The position numbers were made by a program, and so were the translations under genes. A stretch of DNA of 14,881 nt from Pavlovales sp. CCMP2436 (lineage: Eukaryota; Haptophyta; Pavlovophyceae; Pavlovales): the NCBI GenBank assembly GCA_026770615.1, contig MU631398.1, positions 103,319 through 118,199 on the forward strand. The letters are read 5' to 3'. The notes under the pieces are model-generated. The model saw nothing but the letters and a program-made list of their open reading frames with translations, had not been told where the DNA came from and made no database searches. Below are positions 1-8,737 of the stretch, piece after piece. Within the stretch, counting starts at the first letter, position 1; each line of letters opens with the position of its first letter.

Positions 1-55
1 AGCCTGACTTGAACTTGAAACGTACCGCCAGCCCGAACCCCCCTACATTAATATA
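1..55 (+). repeat. Dispersed ~55 bp repeat, copy 1 (cut by window edge)
   Basis: This copy begins at the first base of the window, so its true left end is unseen. The same sequence recurs in the same orientation at 235-292 and 8969-9025, with no mismatch over the shared ~54 bases. It has a C/G-rich core (cgtaccgccagcccgaac) and ends in an AT-rich tail. The tails diverge after 'attaatat', so this is the right boundary of the conserved block. It may be the end of a transposon family, but no transposase is attached to it here. Confidence 0.9.
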
Positions 56-234
56 GATCTGACGGATGTTCGGTCAGAACCGACGGACCTTCGGTCGTGA
101 CCGGTCAATCACATATAAGACTTCCACATAGATGCTGAGCCGCTATATTTTGTTTTCGGCTTCCTCATCATCCACCACTTCTACCAGTTCCCCACTTCGG
201 CGTAGCGCGTAGGAGCCTGCGTCGGAGCGCTAAG

Positions 235-292
235 ATCAGCCTGACTTGAACTTGAAACGTACCGCCAGCCCGAACCCCCCTACATTAATATA
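235..292 (+). repeat. Dispersed ~55 bp repeat, copy 2
   Basis: Same block as 1-55. It shares a slightly longer left edge ('atcag' before 'cctgact') with the copy at 8969, so the family extends at least to that point. It lies 18 bases left of the outer end of the large inverted repeat that starts near 310. The two may therefore belong to one composite element, but that is inference. Confidence 0.9.
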
Positions 293-922
293 TATAGATA
301 ACTTTACGTCTAGACGGGTCGAAATCTGAATTATTGGCGTGATTCCGCACTGCAGGGTGAGTGGGGAGGGGCCGCGTACAGAAATCTCTTTAGGGACCTT
401 CCGAGAGACCACTTCTCTTCTCACGCGAAAAAAAATGTCCTCAAAAAAATCGTCGCTTAAACGCGAAAAAGCCTATAAAAACCTTCGCGTAAACGCGCTT
501 TTTCCCATTTGACCCACAAACGCTCCTGTGGACCCGGACACGGGACCTCACCGAGGTCTAAACTTCAGAAGGTCCCGCTGGGAACTCCGAGAGAATCTCG
601 GGCAGTTACATCTTTGTCTGTACGCGGAGGAGGGGGGATCAATCTATGGACGAGACGAAGAAGTGGACATTGTTCGCCCCTGCGCGCTAGGTATCGATAA
701 CTGTCGTCGAACAGAGCCCTCCTCGACAACCGGAGCCCGCCTCATGTGCCAGTCACGTGCCTCTAGGGTCGACAATATACTCAAAGTAACTAACATTTAC
801 GATTCTTAGCGTTCGGAGGGCGCCGCCCCATTCACAAATCTGCATCTAACTCCTCTGTACCATAGGCTCCGGTTAGTGAGTTGTTCCCGGATTTTTTCAC
901 AATTTCCCCCTGGACTAGCTAC

Positions 923-1317
923 TTACTCGGATTTACACCCAGACGCACTCATGAGATGAACTGACGATGTCGCGGACAAGGTCGTGCATACAGCAATCAG
1001 CATCATAGCTTGCTCGAGGTCGGCTGCACGCGCGACCGCCAAACGCCTGGCCATGCGCTTGGCGACCTCCACGGTGGTTCGACCGTGACGCAGAGGCGCC
1101 TCACCAGTCTCTCTCAAGGTCTGGACATGTCCACGGTCGCTCCATGACTCCCTTGGCGTGGTTGTAATTTTATTTTTTGTAGGTGAAAATCCCGCAGTAA
1201 ATGGCCTCGCGAGTTCTCAAGCCCTTCCGACGGCATCGGCATTGGCGTGACCGCAAGCTCAAATGGAACACTAGGATCTATCAGCGAGCTCAATGCCCGC
1301 TCCCGTTCGTGCGCCAT
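923..1317 (-). pseudogene. Decayed coding fragments inside the inverted-repeat element
   Basis: Two minus-strand stretches look protein-like but lie in different frames. One starts at an ATG at 1317 (MAHERERALSSLIDPSVPFE...) and stays sensible for about 45 codons. The other, 1120 down to 923, reads as a possibly helical segment (TVEVAKRMARRLAVARAADL) and begins just after a CAG acceptor-like triplet at 1121-1123. No convincing donor joins them, and an AT-rich patch lies between. They may be two exons of a small gene or the remains of transposon cargo. The family is not recognised. Confidence 0.3.
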
Positions 1318-1563
1318 AGTAATTTGAGTCAAAATTACGGCCGAATTTGCAGATTCGGCACAACGCGCAGAGCGCTCTAGCGGCTGACCAAGAGATCAGC
1401 CAGGAGGGACTTGCGCTGGCTTGCTTGACGTGCCTAGGGGTCAGAATCCGAATTGGTGGTCAGTCCAGGGAGAAATTCGAAAAAATTCCGGCGAAAATCC
1501 TCCGGAGTAACTCAAGAACCGGAGATGGTACCGCGAAGTTAGTTGCAGATTCGTGCATGGGGC

Positions 1564-1622
1564 AGTTAGTTGCAGATTCGTGAATGGGGCAGTGTGCCCC
1601 ATTCACGAATATGCAACTAACT
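1564..1622. repeat. 28 bp foldback hairpin with 3 nt loop
   Basis: Arms 1564-1591 and 1595-1622 are reverse complements with a single mismatch and a three-base loop (gtg). The left arm is a second, tandem copy of sequence at 1527-1562, and the right arm is the inverted copy. Outside the perfect arms, ggtaccgcgaag (1527) also pairs with cttcgcggtacc (1623). A diverged direct copy lies at 823-863. This marks a local inverted duplication at the inner end of the right arm of the larger element. Confidence 0.85.
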
Positions 1623-1891
1623 TCGCGGTACCACTTCAGGAACCATGACTTTCTTTTCGTTTCCGAACGCTGAGAATCGGAAATGTCAGTTACACGAAGT
1701 ATATTGTCGACCCTAGAGGCACCTGCGAGGCACACGAGGTGGGCTCCAACCGTCGAGGAGGGCTCTATTCGACATCAGCTATCGACACTAAGCGCGCAGG
1801 GGTGACCAATGTTTACTTCTACGTCCCGGCCACCCCCTTTCCCCTTCTCCGGTGCGGAATCGCGCCACTAATTCGGATTTCGACCCCTAGA

Positions 1892-2308
1892 AGCGTAGGC
1901 TATCCGGCGCTCCAACTCCCGTTGCAAGACTCCCAGCCGTTCACGCGTTACTCAAGTCTGCGGAAGATTAAGAGGCAACAATAGGGTACATGGCAAAATA
2001 GGGGTTTAGACGTTAGTAACTAAGTGAGTAACTAAACTACAATGCTATTCGCTAAAAGAAGCTACGGTCTAACACCTTCTGTGTCTGTGAGCTGACATGT
2101 ATTAACTATAATTATGAATTCAAGCTGGCGTATGGCCTTCCTGGTCTGAGCGCTGCGTCGCCCATTAGTAACTTTGTTTTACATAAAGCGTCCTTTTTCA
2201 AAGCAGCTGTAAGACTATTATACGTAGGTGAGTTCCTACGACGATAGACTCGATCGGGTCCGGGCGGCACCCGCCTCGCTGGCAGCTGTGTGGGTAGCTG
2301 TGCGGGGA
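1892..2308. other. Spacer downstream of the SBP2-like gene
   Basis: About 415 bases with no supported gene. The composition shifts from mixed to AT-rich (1980-2230). The short string ttcaagctggcgt (from 2117) recurs at 6327, a hint of another repeat-family end. No clear AATAAA signal for the minus-strand gene was seen. Confidence 0.5.
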
Positions 2309-2855
2309 TCACCGATCGAGCAGCCCGAGCTCGAGGAGCACTGGGTCGACATTCCGGCGCGCAGTGGTGGCGCTGCTCTTGTCCACCTGCCCGCGTGCGG
2401 GGGCTGGCCGCTTGGGCTCGAGCACGAGCGAGCGCGGCGCGTGGAAGACCCTGTCGCCAATCGACAGCTGCTGCAGCCGTGCGCGGCGCGCGAAGAGTTC
2501 CTCTCCGAGCGAGGCGCGCAGCTGCGCCTCGTACGCGCGCGCCGCCTGCTGCTGCGCGGGCAGCGCGGCCCACTGCCGCCACTGCACGTGGCGCTCTTGC
2601 GCCAGCCGCACCAGCTCCTTGAACTCGAGGTTGGCGCCGTCGAAGTTGAGCACCGCCACGACGGACGACTTGGGCGCGCGCTTGAGCGTCTTGGAGAGCG
2701 TGCGCCGCGTGTGCGCGAAGATGACGGGGATCGGGTCGGCCCGCTCCTGCGCGGAGAGGCGGGGCGCGAGGCGGGGCGCGCGGCGCGGACGGTGGCGCGG
2801 GCGTTGAGGGGCGCAGGGGTCAGGTCCTGGCGCGTGGGGCGGCGGCTGCGTGCGC

Positions 2856-2887
<32 letters not shown>

Positions 2888-5833
2888 GCGTGCGCGCGTG
2901 CGCACCTCGAGCTGTATCTCGGGGTGCTTCTCGATCATTGGGTTGTACTTGAGGCGCGCGAGCTTGAGGATGTCGAGAATCATGTCGTCCAGCGCGCCCT
3001 CCGCCTCGATCTGCTCCACGTTGTGCGCCACCACCACGCAGCGCGCCTTGCCCGTGCGCAGCGAGCGGACAGCCTCGCGCAGCCCCACGACGAGCCGCCG
3101 CTTGGTGCGCGCCTTGACCGGGTCCGCGGCGTGCAGCTTGTCTTGGAAGCGGAGCAGCGCGCTCAGCAGCGCCGAGGCGGCCGCGTTCACCTTCTCGTCG
3201 ACGGCCTGCGTCACGTACTCGCGCACTAGCAGCGGGTCGCTCACGGCCTCCTTGGGCCGCGCCAGTGCCGCAGCGGGCGCAGCGGCCGCGGGCGCGGCTG
3301 CCTCGCCGTCGGCGGCGGCGGCGGCTACGGCAGGCGTGCCCCCGATCGGAGGCTCGGGCCCGGCGGCGGCCGGGGCCTCCGCCGGCGTGCGCGCCCCTTC
3401 ACCCCGCGCACCGCCGGCTTTGGCCGATCTCTCCGCGGGAGCGTCCGCCAAGCGCGCGGAGTGCTGCCCCAAGTCTGCCGAGCCCGGCGAGCCCCCTTGC
3501 ACGCACTCGCCCCCGTCTGCGGCGGGCGCGTGCGCGGCGCTACCGTCGGCCGCGGCATCCGCTTCCGCGGACGGTGGTTCGGCGGGCGGCTCGTCGTGCG
3601 CGCGCGCGTCCTCCGCAGCGGGCTCGTGCGCAGCGGGCAGCTCCTCCTCCCTGCGGCTCATGCGGATGGCGAGGTGCACCGTCAGGCTGAGGTGCACCGA
3701 GCTGTCGGCGCGCACCGCGCACTGCACGCGTGCGAGCGGCGCATGCGAGAGCTCGAGCCCGTCGGCCTCCTCCTCCTCCTCCTCGCTGCCGTCCGCGCGC
3801 ACTGCGGCGCCCTCGGCCGCCTCCGCCTCCGCTGCCTCGATGGCCTCCACCGCCGCCTGCACGATGGCCGCCTCCACCACCTCCGCCGCCTGCGCCTGCT
3901 CGGCCGAGGCTGCCGCGCCCTCGCGCGCGGCCGCCTCGGCGAGCGCGGCGTACTTGCCGATGAGCTCGAGCAGGATGCGCTTCTTGAGCGTCGACGGCTT
4001 CTTGCGCTTGCCCCCCTCCCGCTCCTTGCCGCGCGTCTGTGTGCGCACACGCCCGTCCAGCGCCGCGCGCGGCGCGGGCGCGCCGTTCTTTCCGCCGCCC
4101 GCTGCCTTTGCGCGCGAGCCGCCCGCCGCCGGCTTGGCGTGCGCCAGGTGCGAGCCGAGGTGGAGGCTGAGCAGCTGCGTCTTGCCGCCCGCCTTGCCGC
4201 CGCCGCTCGCCGCCGCCACCACCGCCGAACCGCTCGCCGCGCCCTTTGGCTGCGCAGCGGGCTTGGGCGTGACGACAAGCGAGAAGAGCGAGGAGAGCAG
4301 CACGTCCTTAGTGCTCTTCGGCTTGTGCGGGTTGGGGGGCACGCCCCCCTTGCCCGCCGCGGGGGGATTGGCGGCGCCCGCCACGCCGACGCGCACCATC
4401 CCCGGGGGCAGCGGCGCGGACGGTGGCGGCGCGGCGGATTTGCCCCACGCGGCAATGCGGCTCGGCACGGTCGGCGCGGCGCCCGCCGCCGCCCCCCGCG
4501 CGCGCTCCGCCGGCGCGCTGCCGAGCGCGGGCCACGACTCGGCTGCGCCGCCGCGCGCAGCAGCCGGCCGCTCGATGGCAGCGAGCCGCTCGACGGTGCG
4601 CGCGGCGCCGCTGCCCGCCACGGGCGGCTGCAGGATGGGCCTGGGCGTGGTGGCCCTTGGCCGCACGGCGGGCTGCGGCATGTCTTCGCGGAAGCGCGCG
4701 GCGTACAGCGCGGCGATGGCCGCGGCGGTGGCCACCTGCTCGGGCGCGGGCGCAGGCGCGCCACTCGCAGCTGGCACGGGGGGCGCCACGGCCGGGCGCG
4801 CGATCACGCTCACGACGGCATGGGGGGCGCCGCCGCCGGGCGCTCCGGCCCCCGCCAGTGTGCCGCGGCTCGGCTTCGCGATCGGCGGCTCGCGCGAGCG
4901 CCACGAGATGCGCATGTCTGCGCTCGGCGCGGGCTGCGACTGCGCACGAAGCACGGACTGGGCCTGGACGGCCTGCGCCTGCGCGGCCTGTGCAGCAGCC
5001 TGCAGCTTGGCGGCCGCGGCGGCGGGCAGTGCGGGCGCAGCGCTCCTGACGGCAGACGCGACGCGCGTGCGGTCCGCCCAGGCCGAGCGGCTGTGCAGAA
5101 GCGATGCGGTGAGTGGGTCCTCGGCACCACCGTTGGGCTGCAACGCGGAGGAGGCGTCTGCGCCTGCGGCTGTGCTCGAATTGGCTGTGCCGGAATCGTT
5201 TGCCTTGCGCCTCGCCTTGGTGCCCGCCCCGCCCTCCGCGGCAGCACTCATGGGCCGCTGCTTGCCCCCCGCCTGAGCCCCGCCGCCGCCCGCCGCCCCA
5301 ACGCCACTGGCCACGAGGCCAGCGCCTGCCGCCCCGCCCCTCGCCACCTGAGGCTTGGCGCCGGCCTCTGAGCCCCGCCCGCGGCCGGCGGCACCGCCAC
5401 GGCCACCCTCGCCCGCCGCCCTGCCGCCCCTGCCGCCGGCCCCCCGCCCGCCTTGCGGCCGCGGCAGCCGAGGCGGCCAGGCTGGCCGTGACATCTGCTC
5501 GGCCATCTGCTGGCGCACGCCCATCTGCATCATCCACCACTCCTCCTCGCGCGCGGCGTAGGCCTGGATGAGCAGCTGCTCGGACGATGCCACCCACGAG
5601 CCGTTCATCCCGTCCGGCGCAATCATGATCGTCGACGGGATGAACGGCTTCGCGTCAGCGCCGAAGGGCGCGCGCTGGCGCACGGCCAGTTGGAGCGGCG
5701 CGCCTATGCCCGACGGGACAAACGGCTGTGCGGAGGCGGTCCCAGCAAACGGGCGCGAGGGCGGGGGCACGTCTTCCCCTCCCGATCCCGGCTGCGGCAA
5801 CACGTCTTGCATCGCGCCTTCCATCGTCGGCAC
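2309..5833 (-). CDS. SECISBP2: SECIS-binding protein 2 (SBP2) homologue
   Basis: SBP2 binds SECIS elements in selenoprotein mRNAs through an L7Ae-type RNA-binding domain and recruits the Sec-specific elongation factor to the ribosome, so UGA is read as selenocysteine. The open frame runs 1174 codons and drops to 1121 residues once the intron at 2747-2905 is removed. The C-terminal part is diagnostic: near residues 865-975 it reads REYVTQ..., LLRFQDKLHAADPVKARTKR and RLVVGLREAVRSL, a close match to the SBP2 family. After the intron follow PVIFAHTRRTLSKTLKR and VVAVLNFDGA, the end of the L7Ae fold. A basic motif at about 608-625 (KRKKPSTLKK) matches the lysine-rich segment of the Sec-incorporation domain. 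The N-terminal 600 residues are Ala/Gly/Pro-rich low complexity, with F-[VI]-P-S motifs at residues 35-41 and 61-67. The start at 5833 is the most upstream ATG and is preceded by an AT-rich leader. Further unmarked introns in the low-complexity half cannot be excluded. Confidence 0.92.
2747..2905 (-). other. In-frame intron of the SBP2 gene with (GCGT)n microsatellite
   Basis: On the minus strand the donor is GAG|GTGCGC (exon ends 2906) and the acceptor is CGCAG|GAG (exon resumes 2746). The 159 nt length is a multiple of three and no stop interrupts it, so the frame reads straight through with an Arg/Ala/His/Thr-rich stretch. It interrupts the L7Ae domain, where the family has no such insert, so it should be removed. 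A (GCGT)n/(GC)n tract of about 50 bases sits next to the donor (2848-2905). Confidence 0.8.
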
Positions 5834-6035
5834 TCTTTTTAAATCTTTGCTTCTTTTCTTTTTCTAACGTTTTAATTTTAGAATGACGTGTCCCGTGACA
5901 GCTCGCCTAGAGACGACGATCTTTTCAGTCCGAAGTCTCAATCGCCTCCACGGCGCTCAACCAGACGCCAGGGAGGGTGGTGCGGGGCCAAACCGACTTA
6001 ACCAAAGGGTGCCCACCTTAAGGGCCAAAGGCGTA
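5834..6035. promoter_or_regulatory. 5' flank of the SBP2 gene
   Basis: The ~50 bases directly upstream of the ATG are AT-rich on the coding strand, against the GC-rich gene, as expected of a leader or core promoter region. No canonical TATA box at a fixed distance was seen. Beyond it the sequence has mixed composition without a supported gene. Confidence 0.3.
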
Positions 6036-6111
6036 AAGGACCAAGAATTGGATTTGAACCACCGACTTCGCCCCAAAGGGCTGGGGTCCTGAACCATCAG
6101 ACTATGAATCA
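6036..6111 (-). pseudogene. tRNA-like relic with A and B boxes
   Basis: On the minus strand, 6094-6104 reads TAGTCTGATGG, one mismatch from the tRNA A-box consensus, and 6050-6060 reads GGTTCAAATCC, an exact B-box match. The D-arm (GTC/GAC) and an anticodon-type stem (CCCCA/TGGGG) can form. The anticodon loop is only six bases, the T-stem has a mismatch, and the acceptor strands do not pair. It is therefore not a working tRNA as it stands. It could be a decayed tRNA or the head of a tRNA-derived SINE. Confidence 0.5.
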
Positions 6112-6250
6112 CACGGATCCTGCAGACCTGGGGCTGGTGAACAATGTTTTTACTAGTTTCAAACTGATTGTGCTATTTTTGAACGGATTGCGCTATTTTT
6201 AAGAATCGGGTTTGTGAGCCAAATTGGGGTACAAAGAAGAGCGCGAAAAT

Positions 6251-6305
6251 GGTTATTTATAAACTGAGTGTTTCCAAACTGATTTTGGTTCTTACATATG
6301 GTTAT
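6251..6305 (+). repeat. AT-rich ~55 bp repeat, separated copy
   Basis: Contains ggttatttat then aactgagtgtttccaaactg, found again as two tandem copies at 6639-6748. The intervening 6306-6638 includes the 124 bp repeat. The array may have been split by an insertion. Confidence 0.75.
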
Positions 6306-6360
6306 TTATTTATTTATGATAGGGATTCAAGCTGGCGTCTGACTGTTCTAAATGTTGTGC

Positions 6361-6484
6361 TATATATATATTAGCGGCTCAGCATGGCTCAACAGGTGTT
6401 GTTCAGTTACTGGCTTGTTCGACGTCAGGCTGAGGTCGAGCGATCGACCCAAACCCTCATGCACCAGCACTCACACCAAAGGGT
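6361..6484 (+). repeat. 124 bp repeat, left copy (inverted partner at 12835)
   Basis: All 124 bases match the reverse complement of 12835-12958 with three substitutions (about 97.6% identity). The block runs from a short TA tract and ttagcggctcagcatgg to caccagcactcacaccaaag. A shorter related end (gctgagccgcta) occurs near 134. The partner copy lies inside the intron of the transposase-like gene. The high identity implies recent movement or recent exchange. Confidence 0.93.
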
Positions 6485-6638
6485 GTGCGTGTGTGCGCCC
6501 CGGCTCCCACGCCCCGCCTCGGCCGCGCCTCGGCCGCCGCAGCCCTGCCGTGGCGGCCGCAGGGATCAGCATCGTCTTTGTAGCCTTGGTAGCCTTGAGC
6601 GGCGTCTCCGTGTGCGGCCCGCCGCCGCGCGCAGCAGC

Positions 6639-6748
6639 GGTTATTTACGAACTGAGTGTTTCCAAACTGGTTTGGGTTTTACCTATGGCTTTTGGTTATT
6701 TTCGAACTGAGTGTTTCCAAATTGGATTGAAATTTACCTATTGTACAT
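6639..6748 (+). repeat. Two tandem copies of the ~55 bp repeat
   Basis: Units start at 6639 and 6694 (ggttattt[at]cgaactgag...), with a 55-base period and modest divergence in the second half. The related single copy is at 6251. Copies 2 and 3 resemble each other more than copy 1. Confidence 0.8.
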
Positions 6749-7078
6749 AGGTTTACGAATTGTTTGTACCGGCGGCGCCGCGGCCAACAAATAACCGGGT
6801 GCGAGCTGGGTACCAGAGCAAAACGAATTTTTCATAGGTTCACCAGGATTGGTATTGGCGACAGATGGGTCGTGGGCGAGGAGCCCGCCGCGGCAGGTCG
6901 GGTTACTGCCCCCGGCCGCCCTCTCCCTTGCTTGTGGCAAGCCCCGTGTACCTTTCGGCTTTCGCTGCAGGTTTATGAACCGATAGTAGAGATTGCCTAT
7001 CGAGAGGCGAGCGGTGTTGAACGCAAGCACGAGCTAAGAGAGGATTGAAGTCCGAGAGGCGTGAGCGTTGAAGGCAGC
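6749..7078. other. Spacer, no supported gene
   Basis: About 330 bases of mixed composition. Frames of 94-98 codons exist on both strands, but their translations show no recognisable domain or codon pattern. No RNA gene was seen. Confidence 0.4.
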
Positions 7079-7235
7079 TAGAGAGAGAGAGAGCTACGAA
7101 GAGTCAATATGCAGAGAAGTTGTCACAAGATCTCTCTGGAAGTAGAGACCCTGAGAACAGTACTGAGGAGGCACAAAGAGCAACTGCAGAAGCCTCGAGT
7201 AAGCAGCTGAGCTCCGGGATATTTAAATCCCGGGC
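7079..7235 (+). repeat. Diverged repeat B, left copy (inverted partner at 13906-14088)
   Basis: Reverse-complementing 13906-14088 gives the same order of landmarks: a GA-rich run (tagagagagag), ttgtcacaag, gagaccctga, a gctgaggag-like stretch and a terminal ccggga...tcccgg palindrome. Overall identity is perhaps 65-70% by eye, with small indels. The near-palindrome ccgggatatttaaatcccgg at 7214-7233 is the best-kept part, which suggests a structural role such as a hairpin terminus. Confidence 0.55.
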
Positions 7236-7421
7236 GTACAAAATCAGGATGTCAGACAGAGCCCAAGTGAGAGGACACTTGGGCTCCCGATACCCTCGCC
7301 CAATCTGGAAGGGCATAAAAGGAAAGTGGGCATATGTGACACACTGTGACACGTCCTCGATATCCGACTGTGAGAAGTTTAATACATAGTATCTCGCAGC
7401 GGCCCCCGTCGCCGTCGGAGC

Positions 7422-7584
7422 GGATCGCGGGCAATAAGAAACCGTCGCGTTAAGGAACTGAGCCCCGTTTTCAAAACCCTTTAATCGTAATTTTAACAAA
7501 AATTTAACCATTTTTTGTACGTATTTTGCTAAGAAAGTCAGCCTCAGCCTCAAAACCCGCCGTTCTTATTATTGCCCGCGATCC
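7422..7584. mobile_element. MITE-like element with terminal inverted repeats
   Basis: The left end ggatcgcgggcaataagaa (7422-7440) is matched in reverse complement by 7563-7584, with an extra taa in the right copy. The 163 bp interior is AT-rich and non-coding. Small size, terminal inverted repeats and lack of coding fit a MITE. No clear target-site duplication was found. A minus-strand frame of 149 codons crosses it but reads as noise. Confidence 0.6.
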
Positions 7585-7610
7585 CCTGTAGTTTGACGAG
7601 ATTGATCAGG

Positions 7611-7613
<3 letters not shown>

Positions 7614-7651
<38 letters not shown>
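7614..7651. repeat. (TA)n microsatellite
   Basis: 38 bases of pure alternating T/A, followed by a run of nine A. Confidence 0.97.
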
Positions 7652-7656
<5 letters not shown>

Positions 7657-7777
7657 AAAATGCGATTCATCACACGTTACCGGGCCCCGTCTCGGCGCGC
7701 GCTCGACTCTCGGAGCGCCCGCCTCTCGCGTCGGACAGGCTCTAAGCGTGCCCGCTCGGCGCGCCTCGACACTCTCC

Positions 7778-8110
7778 ATGTCGGATGGCGAGGAGAGCGA
7801 TGATCCGAATGAGCTGCCAACACGTTACGAGGTCAGCGGGTCTCCTTCATGTTCAAGTTGTTCGACACTCACTCCGTCGACAGCTCAAAGGGCGACGGAG
7901 GTACCGCCGGAGTCTTGGCCGCTTAGAGGTGTCCGCCGGAGGCGGATTTTTTTAGGCCTTTTTATGCGCTTTGGTCAGTCGGGCTTAGTAGTCGGCGCTA
8001 GCTGCGCGCCCTCAGACTGGCGATGGGCGGAGGCTGCGCCCCAGCCAAAAACTCAAAAACTGGGGCTGATAGGGTGCACGGGAAATAGTGTTCGCAAATC
8101 AGGATGTTAG
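7778..8110 (+). CDS. Possible small ORF with acidic start
   Basis: An ATG at 7778 opens a 110-codon frame starting MSDGEESDDPNELPTRYE, which is protein-like and acidic. The remainder is Cys/Arg/Ser-rich and looks non-coding. A GAG|GTCAGC donor-like site falls right after TRYE (exon end about 7831), so the first 18 codons could be a short first exon whose partner is not identified. The last 50 bases overlap the left arm of the inverted-repeat segment starting at 8060. Confidence 0.2.
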   Translation: MSDGEESDDPNELPTRYEVSGSPSCSSCSTLTPSTAQRATEVPPESWPLRGVRRRRIFLGLFMRFGQSGLVVGASCAPSDWRWAEAAPQPKTQKLGLIGCTGNSVRKSGC

Positions 8111-8146
8111 AACAGCGCTGAATTTTTTCTGACTGTGCGCTGCGGC

Positions 8147-8525
8147 CTACTGCGGACGCGCGGCCCTAGTCGTCATCATCGACGCCCCGTCCTCATCCTC
8201 GTCGTCTCCGTTGCCGTCCTCCTCGTCACCGCCTGCCTGCGCCGCGACGACGAGGAACGCCATCGAGGAATGTTCACCCCACGAGCGTGCTACGCGCCTT
8301 GACCACCGAGCAGTCCGCCTTCGACCGGCCCTTGAGCGTCTGAAGCCGTGCGGGCTGGGCAGCTTGCACAAGCACACGGCCTCGGCGGTGGCTGCTGGTC
8401 TCGCCCTCGCTCACGCTCGCAGCCTGCCACGTGATGTCGGCGACGGCCGCCTCGGACATGTCGGTCGTGTGCACCTTTTCGCGCATGTATCGCTTGGTGA
8501 GCCCCTTCGAGGACGTCGGTGGCAT
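8147..8525 (-). pseudogene. Protein-like minus-strand fragments, unrecognised
   Basis: From an ATG at 8525 the minus strand reads MPPTSSKGLTKRYMREKVH and onward for about 38 plausible codons, up to a good donor (GCGAGC|GTGAGC). In a later frame the 3' part ends in an acidic tail (GGDEEDGNGDDEDEDG) with a stop at about 8147. No single set of splice sites joins the pieces cleanly. This is either a small multi-exon gene or a decayed one carried between the inverted repeats. The family is not recognised. Confidence 0.3.
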
Positions 8526-8696
8526 CCTTGCCTGCGCAGACGGGCCGCGGCGCGCGCGGCGCGCGAGCCGCGCAGCGGTAAGGCGCGCGACGGGAGCGCG
8601 CACGCGCCACGCGCGCGGAGCTTGTGCGCTATGCCCTGGTCGTTCCAAGAGGGAACACCTTGCGCACCGACGGCGGCGAGTTTTACGACCGGAGTT

Positions 8697-8737
8697 GGCC
8701 TACGCCACGCGCCGCGAGCCGCTGCGTGGCGTAGGCC
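8697..8737. repeat. Perfect 14 bp hairpin
   Basis: Arms ggcctacgccacgc (8697-8710) and gcgtggcgtaggcc (8724-8737), 13-base loop. It lies within the segment bounded by inverted repeats. Confidence 0.9.

Larger units (their letters stand above)
310..1891. mobile_element. Degenerate element with long imperfect inverted-repeat arms
   Basis: Three blocks of the left arm reappear reverse-complemented, and in the order expected of an inverted repeat, in the right arm. 310-350 pairs with 1852-1891. 651-817 pairs with 1662-1828 at roughly 80% identity by eye, including the shared string tatattgtcgaccctagagg. 823-863 pairs with 1527-1562. The left arm carries about 310 extra bases (350-651) that are missing from the right. 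The enclosed 866-1526 segment holds broken minus-strand reading frames. This resembles an old foldback-type or long-TIR transposon. No transposase family or target-site duplication could be assigned. Confidence 0.6.

Noticed and set aside
474..809. TATA-driven gene at 528-809
   Set aside because: TATAAAA at 474-480 is suggestive, but the frame begins with GTG, lies within the inverted-repeat arm and its mirror copy is also non-coding.
2850..5276. 808-codon plus-strand open frame (and a 636-codon frame at 3461-5371)
   Set aside because: They lie opposite the SBP2 homologue and consist of Ser/Ala/Arg low complexity without domains. Very GC-rich coding sequence commonly leaves long antisense frames open.
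6036..6111. Functional tRNA gene
   Set aside because: Acceptor strands do not pair, the anticodon loop has six bases and the T-stem is mismatched, so only a relic is claimed.
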